Source: Candidatus Hydrogenedentota bacterium
GTDB taxonomy: Bacteria; Hydrogenedentota; Hydrogenedentia; Hydrogenedentales; SLHB01
Assembly (NCBI GenBank): GCA_003557825.1
Contig: PWNM01000350.1
Location: 1-6,253, forward strand
DNA length: 6,253 nucleotides
Direction: 5' to 3'
The notes beneath the pieces were generated by a model, which saw nothing but the letters and a program-made list of their open reading frames with translations, made no database searches and was not told the origin of the DNA. Shown here in pieces: positions 1 through 6,183 of this stretch (the stretch's first letter is position 1; the number at the start of each line of letters is the position of its first letter). The position numbers were made by a program, and so were the translations under genes.

Positions 1-1
1 A

Positions 2-1204
2 TTGCCAGAGCAACGGGGATTCGATCGATTCTTTGGCCTGCTCGGCGGCGAGGCTCATTTTTTCATACAGCCAAGCGACGCCAACCACATGTATGTGGAA
101 GGGAACCAGCCCGCGGAGCTCCCCATGGACCGGACCTATACAATGCATTGCGTCTACGATGAGCAAGCCGAGGAAAACGAACGGTATCCCTATCATCCCG
201 GCCACGGCACGACGGGCCCGGCTTGGTACGCCACCGACGGGGTGACGGACGAGGCCATCGACATGATCAAGAGCGCCCAATCCGACGAGAACCCCTTCTT
301 CCTTTATCTGTCCTATCAAGCGCCTCATTTACCGCTTCAGGCTCCGGAAGAACTGGTGCAAAAGTACAAAGGCCGCTATGACAATCTCACCGAGGTCGAG
401 CGTAACCGGGTGACGGGGCTCATCGAACGGGATCTCTATCCGGAGGACGCGCCGTGGCAACAGGATTTCGGCGAACACCGGCGCTTCCCCTCGGAGGAAC
501 AGGAGGCCGAACTCAAGCATCGTTTTGCCGTCCATGCGGCCATGATGGAGAACGTCGACGAAAACGTCGGCCGCGTCCTCGATACCCTCGAAGAAACCGG
601 CGGCCTGGATAACACCCTCATCATCTATTTTTCCGACAACGGTGCCGCGGCTCATGTGGGCGATATGATGAATAAACCTTACCGGGGCTGCAAAGCGCTT
701 CTCTGGGAAGGGGGAACCAAGACCCACTGCATAGCTTATTGGAAAGACCACATCCCGGGGGGTAGCATCAACCATTCTGTGGGATGGGTGGGCGACCTGA
801 TGCCAACCTTCTTCGAACTGGCCAATGTGGACTACCCGACGCAGTTTCGGGGCCGCATGACCGAGCCCCTGGACGGGCGCAGTTTACTGCCCGCCCTGAC
901 CGGTACCGCTATGGAGCCGCCGGAAACCCTCTTTTGGAATGACCGCGGCCAGCAAACCGTGTTACATGAGGTCCGTTGGAAACTGCTCATTAACCCCGGC
1001 TGGTATGGCCAGACCAGCCAGAATCCCGAGACCGTCTACGAGCTTTATGACCTCGAATCCGACCCTGCTGAGACGAATGATATTGCGAAGGAGTGGCCCG
1101 AGCGCGTGGAAACCTTGGCGGCGAAATGCAGGGAATGGCAAGAGCATCAACAGATTAAGGAATATGCCGAAATCCTCAAGCTGCGACCAAGTCATATGCA
1201 ATAG
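2..1204 (+). CDS. Arylsulfatase-like sulfatase, 5'-truncated by the window edge
   Basis: This is the C-terminal 400 residues of a type I (formylglycine-dependent) sulfatase, which hydrolyses sulfate esters, often on polysaccharides, usually in the periplasm or outside the cell. The frame is open at the left edge, so the TTG at position 2 is not taken as a true start. Visible family landmarks, in window numbering, are: the RGFD-FFG-LGG stretch at residues 5-16, which in relatives follows the GKWHLG region; APH-LP at 107-111, with the conserved sulfate-pocket His109; the metal-binding SDNG at 211-214 (Asp212, Asn213); and the conserved Lys231 before EGG at 236-238. The C-terminal part has the usual ELYDL-x-DP-x-ET-ND block near residues 347-360. 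The C-x-P-x-R maturation motif should lie in the missing roughly 100-150 residues. Unusual: the segment after EGG reads TKTHC where relatives usually have (I/V)R-x-P. The substrate cannot be predicted. No convincing terminator follows the stop. Confidence 0.93.
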   Translation: MPEQRGFDRFFGLLGGEAHFFIQPSDANHMYVEGNQPAELPMDRTYTMHCVYDEQAEENERYPYHPGHGTTGPAWYATDGVTDEAIDMIKSAQSDENPFFLYLSYQAPHLPLQAPEELVQKYKGRYDNLTEVERNRVTGLIERDLYPEDAPWQQDFGEHRRFPSEEQEAELKHRFAVHAAMMENVDENVGRVLDTLEETGGLDNTLIIYFSDNGAAAHVGDMMNKPYRGCKALLWEGGTKTHCIAYWKDHIPGGSINHSVGWVGDLMPTFFELANVDYPTQFRGRMTEPLDGRSLLPALTGTAMEPPETLFWNDRGQQTVLHEVRWKLLINPGWYGQTSQNPETVYELYDLESDPAETNDIAKEWPERVETLAAKCREWQEHQQIKEYAEILKLRPSHMQ

Positions 1205-1268
1205 AACGATCATTGCAATGCCTGTGTGGCGCCTTCATGATAAAGGGAACATGGACAATGGCCTTGTA

Positions 1269-1297
1269 ATGAAAGCCCTGAATAATGGTTCTATAAT
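1269..1297 (+). promoter_or_regulatory. Candidate sigma70-type promoter for the lipoprotein gene
   Basis: A perfect -10 hexamer TATAAT lies at 1292-1297. Seventeen bases upstream is ATGAAA (1269-1274), which matches four of six positions of TTGACA. Transcription would start near 1304, giving a leader of about 55 bases before the ATG at 1359. The -35 match is modest and the call rests mainly on the -10 and the spacing. The rest of the 1205-1358 gap holds a 10-base palindrome (1211-1220) and short inverted repeats, but no gene that I can support. Confidence 0.55.
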
Positions 1298-1358
1298 AAG
1301 GACCATACTAAACTGCGGATGGGGTATGGACCCTGTCCAGGCATAGGAGGAGAAGGAA

Positions 1359-2090
1359 ATGGGTATGATTCAAAGGAACGCGTTTGGCGCGCTGGTTTTG
1401 GGATTGGCGGCGTGGCTGGCGGTCGTGTTGTGTTCTACGGGATGCGAGCCGGGGGCATCCCATTATGTTGAATCCGCTGACATCAGAACCGGGGGTCTGT
1501 GGGTAGATTATGAAATCGAGGAAGTGGTCGACGACGATGGAGACTTCTCCGTACTGGCGCGGGCGCGGTTCTCCGTGGCCGGCCCATTGGGTACTCGGGT
1601 GTTGCTCACCGAAGGCGATGCCGTCGAGGTAAACGGCGTACCAATGGAGAACGTCCCGGGAGCCATCTGGCCGCGTTATGAAGCCGCTATCGACATGGCC
1701 GATACCTACGAGTTTGTGTTTACCCGTCCCGACGAAGGAAGCTACGTCAGCAATGGAACCCCGCCGCCTGTCGTAAACATGTCTGCTCCGGATCCTGGCG
1801 AAACCTATTCGCGGAGCGAGCCGCTCTCGGTGGCTTGGGAAAACAACAACGCAGGCGGAACAATAACCGTTCGGGTGGGTCCCAACACAGACGGATATGT
1901 TCAGCAAGCCGATGATAATGGCGCCTACACGGTTCCGGCAAGCCCGCTGGTCTGGGTTGATGCGGGCCAGCTCACTTTCGACGCCTTTGTCCGCCTGCGC
2001 CGTTCGAATACGGGAACCATGGATTCGGGACTCAGCGGCAAGCTGACCATGTACAACCGGCGTACGGTGACGTTCAGAAGCGTTCCCTGA
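1359..2090 (+). CDS. Small lipoprotein of unknown function with beta-sandwich-like C-terminal half
   Basis: The 243-residue product begins with a lipoprotein signal: Arg6, a hydrophobic core at residues 8-24, and a lipobox-like STGC with the lipidated cysteine predicted at Cys29. Ser at -3 is less common than Leu, but the rest of the signal fits. The mature part has no recognised catalytic motif. Residues about 37-130 form one acidic, beta-rich region. A PPP linker at 135-137 leads to a second region (138-243) whose PDPGETYSRSEPLSVAW-like pattern resembles Ig/fibronectin-type beta-sandwich modules. The start at 1359 is chosen because AGGAGG (1345-1350) sits 8 bases upstream; the in-frame ATG at 1365 is possible but less well placed. 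It should be anchored in the inner or outer membrane facing the periplasm or outside. It has its own candidate promoter and lies only 50 bases before the next gene, so read-through into the following cassette is possible. The family is not recognised. Confidence 0.85.
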   Translation: MGMIQRNAFGALVLGLAAWLAVVLCSTGCEPGASHYVESADIRTGGLWVDYEIEEVVDDDGDFSVLARARFSVAGPLGTRVLLTEGDAVEVNGVPMENVPGAIWPRYEAAIDMADTYEFVFTRPDEGSYVSNGTPPPVVNMSAPDPGETYSRSEPLSVAWENNNAGGTITVRVGPNTDGYVQQADDNGAYTVPASPLVWVDAGQLTFDAFVRLRRSNTGTMDSGLSGKLTMYNRRTVTFRSVP

Positions 2091-2140
2091 CCGAGTCCAT
2101 TTGCGTGAATCGGATGTAACCGGCAATACTACCGGCCATT

Positions 2141-2860
2141 ATGCCCTATCGGAAACGTTTGGTATGTTTGGCCCGGTCGCGAAAAGGGGGCCACTATTGT
2201 ATGGCGGGACGAGAGGTCCAGTCCTGCGGTTTTGGCCCGTGGACTCGGCCCGTGAGTCGTCGGGAACTCGGGGAACTTATCAAACCCGAACTGATCTGCG
2301 ACGACGGTGGGTTAGTCGAGGTGATGGACGTTGTCGATGTAACCTTCGAACACCATTGGCCCCACGGACATCAACACGAGAACCACTTGAATGCGATGAC
2401 CGTGCCCTGGGTGCGGAGAACTCGGCTGGGCTACGATGAGCTGTTGGCCGCCGTCGAGCCGGAGGCGCCGACCCTGTGGCCCAATGGCCATTCGAGCAAG
2501 GGCGGCGAGAACAATCGGGTCCCATGGGAAGAAGCCCAGCTTCTCGACCATTCGCTTCGCCTTATCCACGTGCCCGCGTTCACCCTCCATGCTGCCGTGG
2601 ACGAAACGCCGCCCCAAGACAAGGCGTTCCGCCCCAAATGGCGCTGGCGAGTCCGGGTCGAGTTTGCTTATCAGGATGTCCCCTACTTGTTTTGGGTAAC
2701 CGATCCCTATGTCGAGAAATTGGCCGAAAAACGGGGTGAAGGCAGCCATGCTTTCGAGGAGGCCATCTTCTGCGTCAGCCTGGGCGAGCCCTACGACGGC
2801 TATTGCTATAAGCTGGCCGCCACCATCATCACGCCCAAACGAGCGCAGGCCAGACGATGA
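2141..2860 (+). CDS. Dual OB-domain-like protein, first gene of the DUF488 cassette
   Basis: This 239-residue soluble protein has no signal peptide or membrane segment. From memory it matches the 'dual OB domain-containing' family. The landmarks are KRLVCLARSRK near residues 5-15 with a C-x-AG pattern (Cys20, Gly23), W-TRPVS at 34-39, PHGHQ-EN at 74-81, LW-NG-SS at 112-119, VTDP at 186-189, and the C-terminal VSLGEP-x2-GYCYKL block at 212-225. Two OB folds suggest binding of nucleic acid or a small ligand, but no activity is visible. The ATG at 2141 is preferred because the family motif begins four residues later. There is no clear Shine-Dalgarno sequence before it, and only a weak promoter-like pair (TTGCGT 2101, AATACT 2125), so it may depend on read-through from the lipoprotein gene or be nearly leaderless. 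Its stop overlaps the next start (ATGA, 2857-2860), indicating translational coupling with the DUF488 gene. The family assignment is recalled, not searched. Confidence 0.8.
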   Translation: MPYRKRLVCLARSRKGGHYCMAGREVQSCGFGPWTRPVSRRELGELIKPELICDDGGLVEVMDVVDVTFEHHWPHGHQHENHLNAMTVPWVRRTRLGYDELLAAVEPEAPTLWPNGHSSKGGENNRVPWEEAQLLDHSLRLIHVPAFTLHAAVDETPPQDKAFRPKWRWRVRVEFAYQDVPYLFWVTDPYVEKLAEKRGEGSHAFEEAIFCVSLGEPYDGYCYKLAATIITPKRAQARR

Positions 2861-3465
2861 ATACCACCATCTATACCATCGGCCATTCAAATCACGAGCG
2901 CGACGCCTTTATCGCGTTGCTTCAACAAGCGGGCATCACCGCCCTGGCCGATGTTCGCTCCCAGCCCTACAGCCGACTTCATGCCCAGTTCAACCGCGAA
3001 CCCCTGCAAGAGGCCTTGCGCGCGGCGGGGATCCAGTATGTGTATCTGGGCGATCTGCTCGGAGCCCGCAGCGATGACCCCGCATGCTATGAAAACGGCC
3101 GGGTGCATTACGCCCGTTTGGCCCAGACCGAATCTTTTCAGACCGGACTCGACCGGGTCATTGCCGGCGCGCAGCAATACCGCATTGCCCTAATGTGCGC
3201 CGAGAAGGACCCTCTCGACTGTCATCGGACCATCCTTGTCTCTCGACAGTTAACGGCGCGCGGGGTTAATGTGACGCATATTCTGGCCGATGGCGGTGTT
3301 GAATCCCATGACGGCGCGGTGCATCGCCTGGTGCTCCAGTGGGACATGCAGCTCGATGATTTGTTCCGAAGTCCCGATGAGGTCATCGAAAGCGCCTACG
3401 CACAACAGGAAGAACAAATCGCCTACCGCGAAGCCGCCGAAGAAACCGAAGGAACCGCCCTGTGA
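2857..3465 (+). CDS. DUF488 family protein, long subgroup (TIGHS type)
   Basis: This 202-residue cytoplasmic protein belongs to the DUF488 family, whose biochemical role is not established to my knowledge. Family landmarks are TIGHSNH at residues 7-13, DVR at 32-34 followed by P-x-SR (37-40), an aromatic/LGD segment at 61-66, and the CAE-x5-CHR signature (Cys114, Glu116, Cys122, His123, Arg124), then a GV-x-V-x-HI strand at 136-142. The conserved polar and cysteine residues suggest an enzyme, which is inference. Residues after about 165 form an acidic, Glu/Gln-rich helical tail not needed for the core fold. The start is fixed by the ATGA overlap with the upstream dual-OB gene and by the motif beginning at residue 5. 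No strong ribosome site is seen, consistent with coupling. The 3' end overlaps the next DUF488 gene by 4 bases (GTGA). Confidence 0.9.
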   Translation: MNTTIYTIGHSNHERDAFIALLQQAGITALADVRSQPYSRLHAQFNREPLQEALRAAGIQYVYLGDLLGARSDDPACYENGRVHYARLAQTESFQTGLDRVIAGAQQYRIALMCAEKDPLDCHRTILVSRQLTARGVNVTHILADGGVESHDGAVHRLVLQWDMQLDDLFRSPDEVIESAYAQQEEQIAYREAAEETEGTAL

Positions 3466-3899
3466 CGCTCTACACCATCGGGTTCACCAAAAAAACGGCC
3501 GAACGGTTCTTTGTGATGCTGCGGCAGTCCGGAGCCGAACGAGTTGTGGATGTGCGCCGCAATAACGTGTCCCAACTGGCCGGGTTTGCCAAGCGGGACG
3601 ATCTCCAGTTTTTCCTCCGCGAGCTGTGCGACATGGACTATGTCCATATGCCCCTCTTGGCTCCCGAACAACCGATCCTGGATCGGTATAAGAAAGAGGG
3701 CGGCTCTTGGGCCGAATACGAACAGGCCTTCCTCGAGCAACTGACGGCCGACCGCGTCGAGACGAAAGTCGACTCCGCTCTGCTCGACAACGCCTGCCTC
3801 CTATGCAGCGAGGATCAGCCTGACCATTGCCATCGCCGCCTCGTCGCCGAATACCTCCAACGCCATTGGGACAAACTCACCATCAAGCACCTTACCTAA
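3462..3899 (+). CDS. DUF488 family protein, short subgroup (TIGFT type)
   Basis: This 145-residue protein is a second DUF488 member, but of a different subgroup from its neighbour. It has TIGFTKK (residues 5-11) in place of TIGHSNH, DVR-x-NN-x-SQLAGF at 30-42, a YVHMPLLAP segment at 60-68, ILD-x-YKK at 72-78, and the same C-x-E-x5-CHR signature (Cys115, Glu117, Cys123, His124, Arg125). The GTG start at 3462 is supported by AAGGA at 3449-3453, 8 bases upstream, by the GTGA overlap with the preceding stop, and by the subgroup's usual M-x-LYTIGF beginning. It is compact, ending about 20 residues after the signature, without the acidic tail of the longer paralogue. It is the last gene of the three-gene cassette. 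The function is unknown; co-expression with the dual-OB protein and the other DUF488 suggests a shared pathway. Confidence 0.9.
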   Translation: MTLYTIGFTKKTAERFFVMLRQSGAERVVDVRRNNVSQLAGFAKRDDLQFFLRELCDMDYVHMPLLAPEQPILDRYKKEGGSWAEYEQAFLEQLTADRVETKVDSALLDNACLLCSEDQPDHCHRRLVAEYLQRHWDKLTIKHLT

Positions 3900-3934
3900 T
3901 GGCGTGAAGGAAACATGGCGAGGGCCACGCCCAA

Positions 3935-3949
3935 AGCGTCCCTGACGCT
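3935..3949 (+). other. Short hairpin after the DUF488 cassette
   Basis: AGCGTC (3935-3940) and GACGCT (3944-3949) pair perfectly around a 3-base loop, 36 bases after the stop of the short DUF488 gene. No T-tract follows, so it is not a standard intrinsic terminator. It may protect the mRNA 3' end or be incidental. Confidence 0.35.
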
Positions 3950-3976
3950 GAGCTAATCCTGTACTCCAGCCTTGTT

Positions 3977-3997
3977 GATCGGCCGAAATGGCCGATC
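3977..3997 (+). other. Hairpin between the DUF488 cassette and the beta-helix gene
   Basis: GATCGGCC (3977-3984) and GGCCGATC (3990-3997) form a perfect 8-bp stem with a 5-base GAAAT loop. An A7 run follows at 4004-4010 instead of a T-tract, so the plus-strand transcript would lack the usual U-run. It could be a factor-dependent end point or a DNA-level protein site. It is the strongest hairpin in the 3900-4037 gap, which otherwise holds no gene that I can support. Confidence 0.45.
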
Positions 3998-4037
3998 CAT
4001 GGGAAAAAAACACCGGCGCTTTTCGCGAACAGATGTA

Positions 4038-4066
4038 TTGACAACAACAGGCAAGCGTGATATAGT
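4038..4066 (+). promoter_or_regulatory. Strong sigma70-type promoter with extended -10 for the beta-helix gene
   Basis: A perfect -35 TTGACA (4038-4043) is followed by a 17-base spacer and a -10 TATAGT (4061-4066), with the extended -10 TG at 4058-4059. The predicted start is near 4073, leaving a leader of about 38 bases that contains the AAGGAG ribosome site (4098-4103), 7 bases before the ATG. This makes the beta-helix gene an independent, probably well-expressed unit. Confidence 0.85.
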
Positions 4067-4110
4067 GAGGATTATGGTTTTGGTAATTTGAACAGAAAAG
4101 GAGAAGGAAA

Positions 4111-5964
4111 ATGCGTACGAAGGGGAAGGATAGGAGGAGTTGGTTTGGTCTGGCCTTGGGCATTGCTCTTATCGGTGCAATGACAGCAGGAGCGCAAGTA
4201 TATGTGGTTCCCAACGGGACCGGCGACGGAACCAGTTGGGCCAATGCCTACGGCGATCTCGAGGCGGCCCTGAATGATGAGCGGGCAGCTGCCGAGGATG
4301 TCTGGGTGGCCGCGGGTACCTATCAGGTGCGTAGCCTCGAATGGCCCACGGAAGTAGCGGCCTACGGCGGCTTTGCAGGTACGGAAACGGCGCTTGGCCA
4401 GCGGGACATAGAAGCAAACGAGACCATCCTGGATGCGGGAGGCGAAGAGCGGGCTATCTATGCAACTGGCGCGGGTACGACGAATATACGCATCGATGGT
4501 TTTACCATCACCAACGCAATCATGGATGGTGATGGTCCACACATTGGCTTTGCGGGATCTGCCATCACGTTTGATGGATTGGACGATTCCAATACAGTAG
4601 CGAACTGCTGGATCGTGGGCAATGGTCCAGGCAGCCACGGAAATGTGTTCCTCCAAAACTCGCATGTCCGATTCGAGAACTGTGTGATCGAGGACAATGA
4701 GGCGTCGGGGATCACCTCGGGGTTGCTTGTGAATGACGGATCAAGGCCGACGATTGTGGACACGGTATTCATCAACAATGGCGGAGATGGTTCGAACAGT
4801 GGCGGCGCAACCGTTACACGGGGAACCGACCCCGATGAGGAACCGTCGCATCCAACCTTCATCAACTGCCGGTTCGAGAACAACACCGGCGCAGAAGGGG
4901 GGGCATTCCGCAGCCAGGAATCGGGTGAAGCAACGTTTATCAATTGCACCTTTATCGGCAATTCCGGCGGCGCTGGCGCGATGCGGCTGCAAAGCGTCAA
5001 TGGAACCGAGATCATCAACTGCCATTTTGAGGGCAATCAAGGCGATCATGGTGGAGCCATTGCCGTATGGGGAGTCTCATCGCCTTTGATCGTGGAGGGA
5101 ACTACCTTTCTCAATAACTCAGCAAGTGGACACGGGGGCGCCATTGCCATACATAATACCGATGATCCGGTGGAGATCACCAACAGCGTATTCATCGGGA
5201 ACAACGCGGGCGGCATCGGCAACGCATTGTTCGCATGGGGAGGTACGTCAGCGACAACCGTTAGCTACTCCAGCTTCTCGCAGAACGATGGGCCTTCCGA
5301 CGACCTGGTCCGGTCCGATGGCGAACCGTCCATTGCACTGAACAACTGCATCCTCTGGGCGAATACACCGAGTCTGGTCCGGCATACGATCACCATCTCC
5401 AACTCAATCATTGAAGACGGTCACATGGGCGGCATCGACGAAGATCCCCTGTTCGTGGATGCGGCCGAGGGCGACCTGCGGCTCATGCCCGATTCGCCCG
5501 CCATTGGTGCGGGTACTGATCCGGTACCGGCGACAGACATCCTGGGCACAGATCGTCCCCAGGGCGCTGAGGCCGACCTTGGCGCGTATGAGTTTGTGCC
5601 TTTTGATCCTCGGATTCAAGCGCCGGCGCGCACGGTTATTGGCGATGATGTGGTTCTCAGCGTCAGCTTGGACAATGTCTACGAAAGCCTGATGCCGGTT
5701 TCCTATCAATGGTTCTTTGAAGGCGAGCCCATTCCGGGCGCCACAGGAGCACAACTGCAGCTGACCGACATCGGTGAAGGACATGCCGGTCGGTATACCG
5801 TCGTATTCGACATCGCCGGCACGGAATACACGGTTCAGTACAACATGGATGTCGCGTCTGCATTGCCCGTAGGCTCCGTGGTGGGCTTGGCGTTGGTCGT
5901 GCTCGCGTTGATCGGCCTAGGAATCCACCAATTCATGCGTCGCAAAGCGGTTGCCGCTGGCTGA
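4111..5964 (+). CDS. Secreted right-handed beta-helix protein with choice-of-anchor Q-like segment, Ig-like domain and C-terminal membrane anchor
   Basis: The 617-residue product starts with a Sec signal peptide: basic residues 2-9, a hydrophobic core at 11-23, and an AGA cleavage site with Gln29 as the likely first mature residue. Residues about 30-75 carry the VVPNGTGDGTSWANAY opening typical of secreted beta-helix proteins. Residues about 110-430 are irregular rungs of roughly 22-27 residues with repeated I-x-NC-x-F-x-x-N and GGA(I/F/M) motifs, clearest from residue 250 to 393, indicating a parallel beta-helix. A choice-of-anchor Q-like block follows, with DPLFVD (445-450), a SPAIGAG stretch and a closing LGAYEF (490-495). 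Residues 501-583 resemble an Ig domain (YQW at 532-534, GRYTV at 560-564). The end is LPVG, a hydrophobic segment (588-605) and RRK (610-612), a tripartite sorting-signal-like tail. No pectate-lyase or other catalytic residues are recognised, so adhesion or a structural surface role is as likely as polysaccharide binding. It is flanked by its own promoter and terminator. Confidence 0.88.
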   Translation: MRTKGKDRRSWFGLALGIALIGAMTAGAQVYVVPNGTGDGTSWANAYGDLEAALNDERAAAEDVWVAAGTYQVRSLEWPTEVAAYGGFAGTETALGQRDIEANETILDAGGEERAIYATGAGTTNIRIDGFTITNAIMDGDGPHIGFAGSAITFDGLDDSNTVANCWIVGNGPGSHGNVFLQNSHVRFENCVIEDNEASGITSGLLVNDGSRPTIVDTVFINNGGDGSNSGGATVTRGTDPDEEPSHPTFINCRFENNTGAEGGAFRSQESGEATFINCTFIGNSGGAGAMRLQSVNGTEIINCHFEGNQGDHGGAIAVWGVSSPLIVEGTTFLNNSASGHGGAIAIHNTDDPVEITNSVFIGNNAGGIGNALFAWGGTSATTVSYSSFSQNDGPSDDLVRSDGEPSIALNNCILWANTPSLVRHTITISNSIIEDGHMGGIDEDPLFVDAAEGDLRLMPDSPAIGAGTDPVPATDILGTDRPQGAEADLGAYEFVPFDPRIQAPARTVIGDDVVLSVSLDNVYESLMPVSYQWFFEGEPIPGATGAQLQLTDIGEGHAGRYTVVFDIAGTEYTVQYNMDVASALPVGSVVGLALVVLALIGLGIHQFMRRKAVAAG

Positions 5965-6001
5965 CCATCATTGTAGGCAGCAGCATTCGCATCATTATTG
6001 A

Positions 6002-6040
6002 CCGCGCCGGGATGGCCAATTCATCCCGGCGCGGCGCTTT
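6002..6040 (+). terminator. Intrinsic-type terminator of the beta-helix gene
   Basis: Arms at 6002-6014 and 6022-6034 pair perfectly over 13 bp, very GC-rich, around a 7-base loop. They are followed by CGCTTTA, a short T-run. The hairpin begins 37 bases after the stop codon. The T-tract is short for an intrinsic terminator, but the stem is strong and the position is right. Confidence 0.75.
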
Positions 6041-6097
6041 ATGGGATCAGTTTCGTGGTCTTGGCGAGATGAACCCGTTATTTTCGCCGTTCTATGA

Positions 6098-6126
6098 TTG
6101 ACTCCTTGGCCGATACATGGTATGCT
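6098..6126 (+). promoter_or_regulatory. Promoter with extended -10 for the ExeA-like ATPase gene
   Basis: TTGACT (6098-6103), a 17-base spacer and TATGCT (6121-6126) form a sigma70-like promoter, with an extended -10 TG at 6118-6119. The -10 matches four of six consensus bases and the -35 five of six. Transcription would start near 6132, about 52 bases before the ATG. It lies downstream of the terminator, so the ATPase gene appears to be transcribed separately from the beta-helix gene. Confidence 0.65.
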
Positions 6127-6183
6127 TCTCTGTCAGTCAAAACGCAACGGCTCCGGGGTAGGATCTGCCTTGGGGAGGGTTTC

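Noticed and set aside
1211..1220. 10-base perfect palindrome CATTGCAATG after the sulfatase gene
   Set aside because: It is too short and AT-rich to be called a terminator or operator without conservation evidence, and no T-run follows.
1308..2126. 272-residue open frame on the minus strand opposite the lipoprotein gene
   Set aside because: It lies wholly antisense to a gene with a good ribosome site and lipoprotein signal, its translation is rich in Arg/His with no recognisable domain, and it is best explained as a shadow of the GC-rich coding strand.
2119..2134. CCGG repeat pair as a terminator between the lipoprotein and dual-OB genes
   Set aside because: The stem is only 4 bp with no T-tract, and CCGG is self-complementary by chance, so it gives no real support for termination.
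2101..2439. 112-residue plus-strand frame overlapping the start of the dual-OB gene
   Set aside because: It is out of frame with the family motifs of the 2141 gene, has no ribosome site, and its Arg/Thr-rich translation resembles nothing known.
4004..4026. Possible minus-strand terminator (CGC/GCG mini-stem plus T7 on the minus strand)
   Set aside because: The stem is only 3 bp and there is no supported minus-strand gene to terminate.
3801..4244. 147-residue minus-strand frame spanning the gap between the short DUF488 gene and the beta-helix gene
   Set aside because: It covers the ends of two supported genes and the strong 4038 promoter, and shows no domain, so it is a chance frame.
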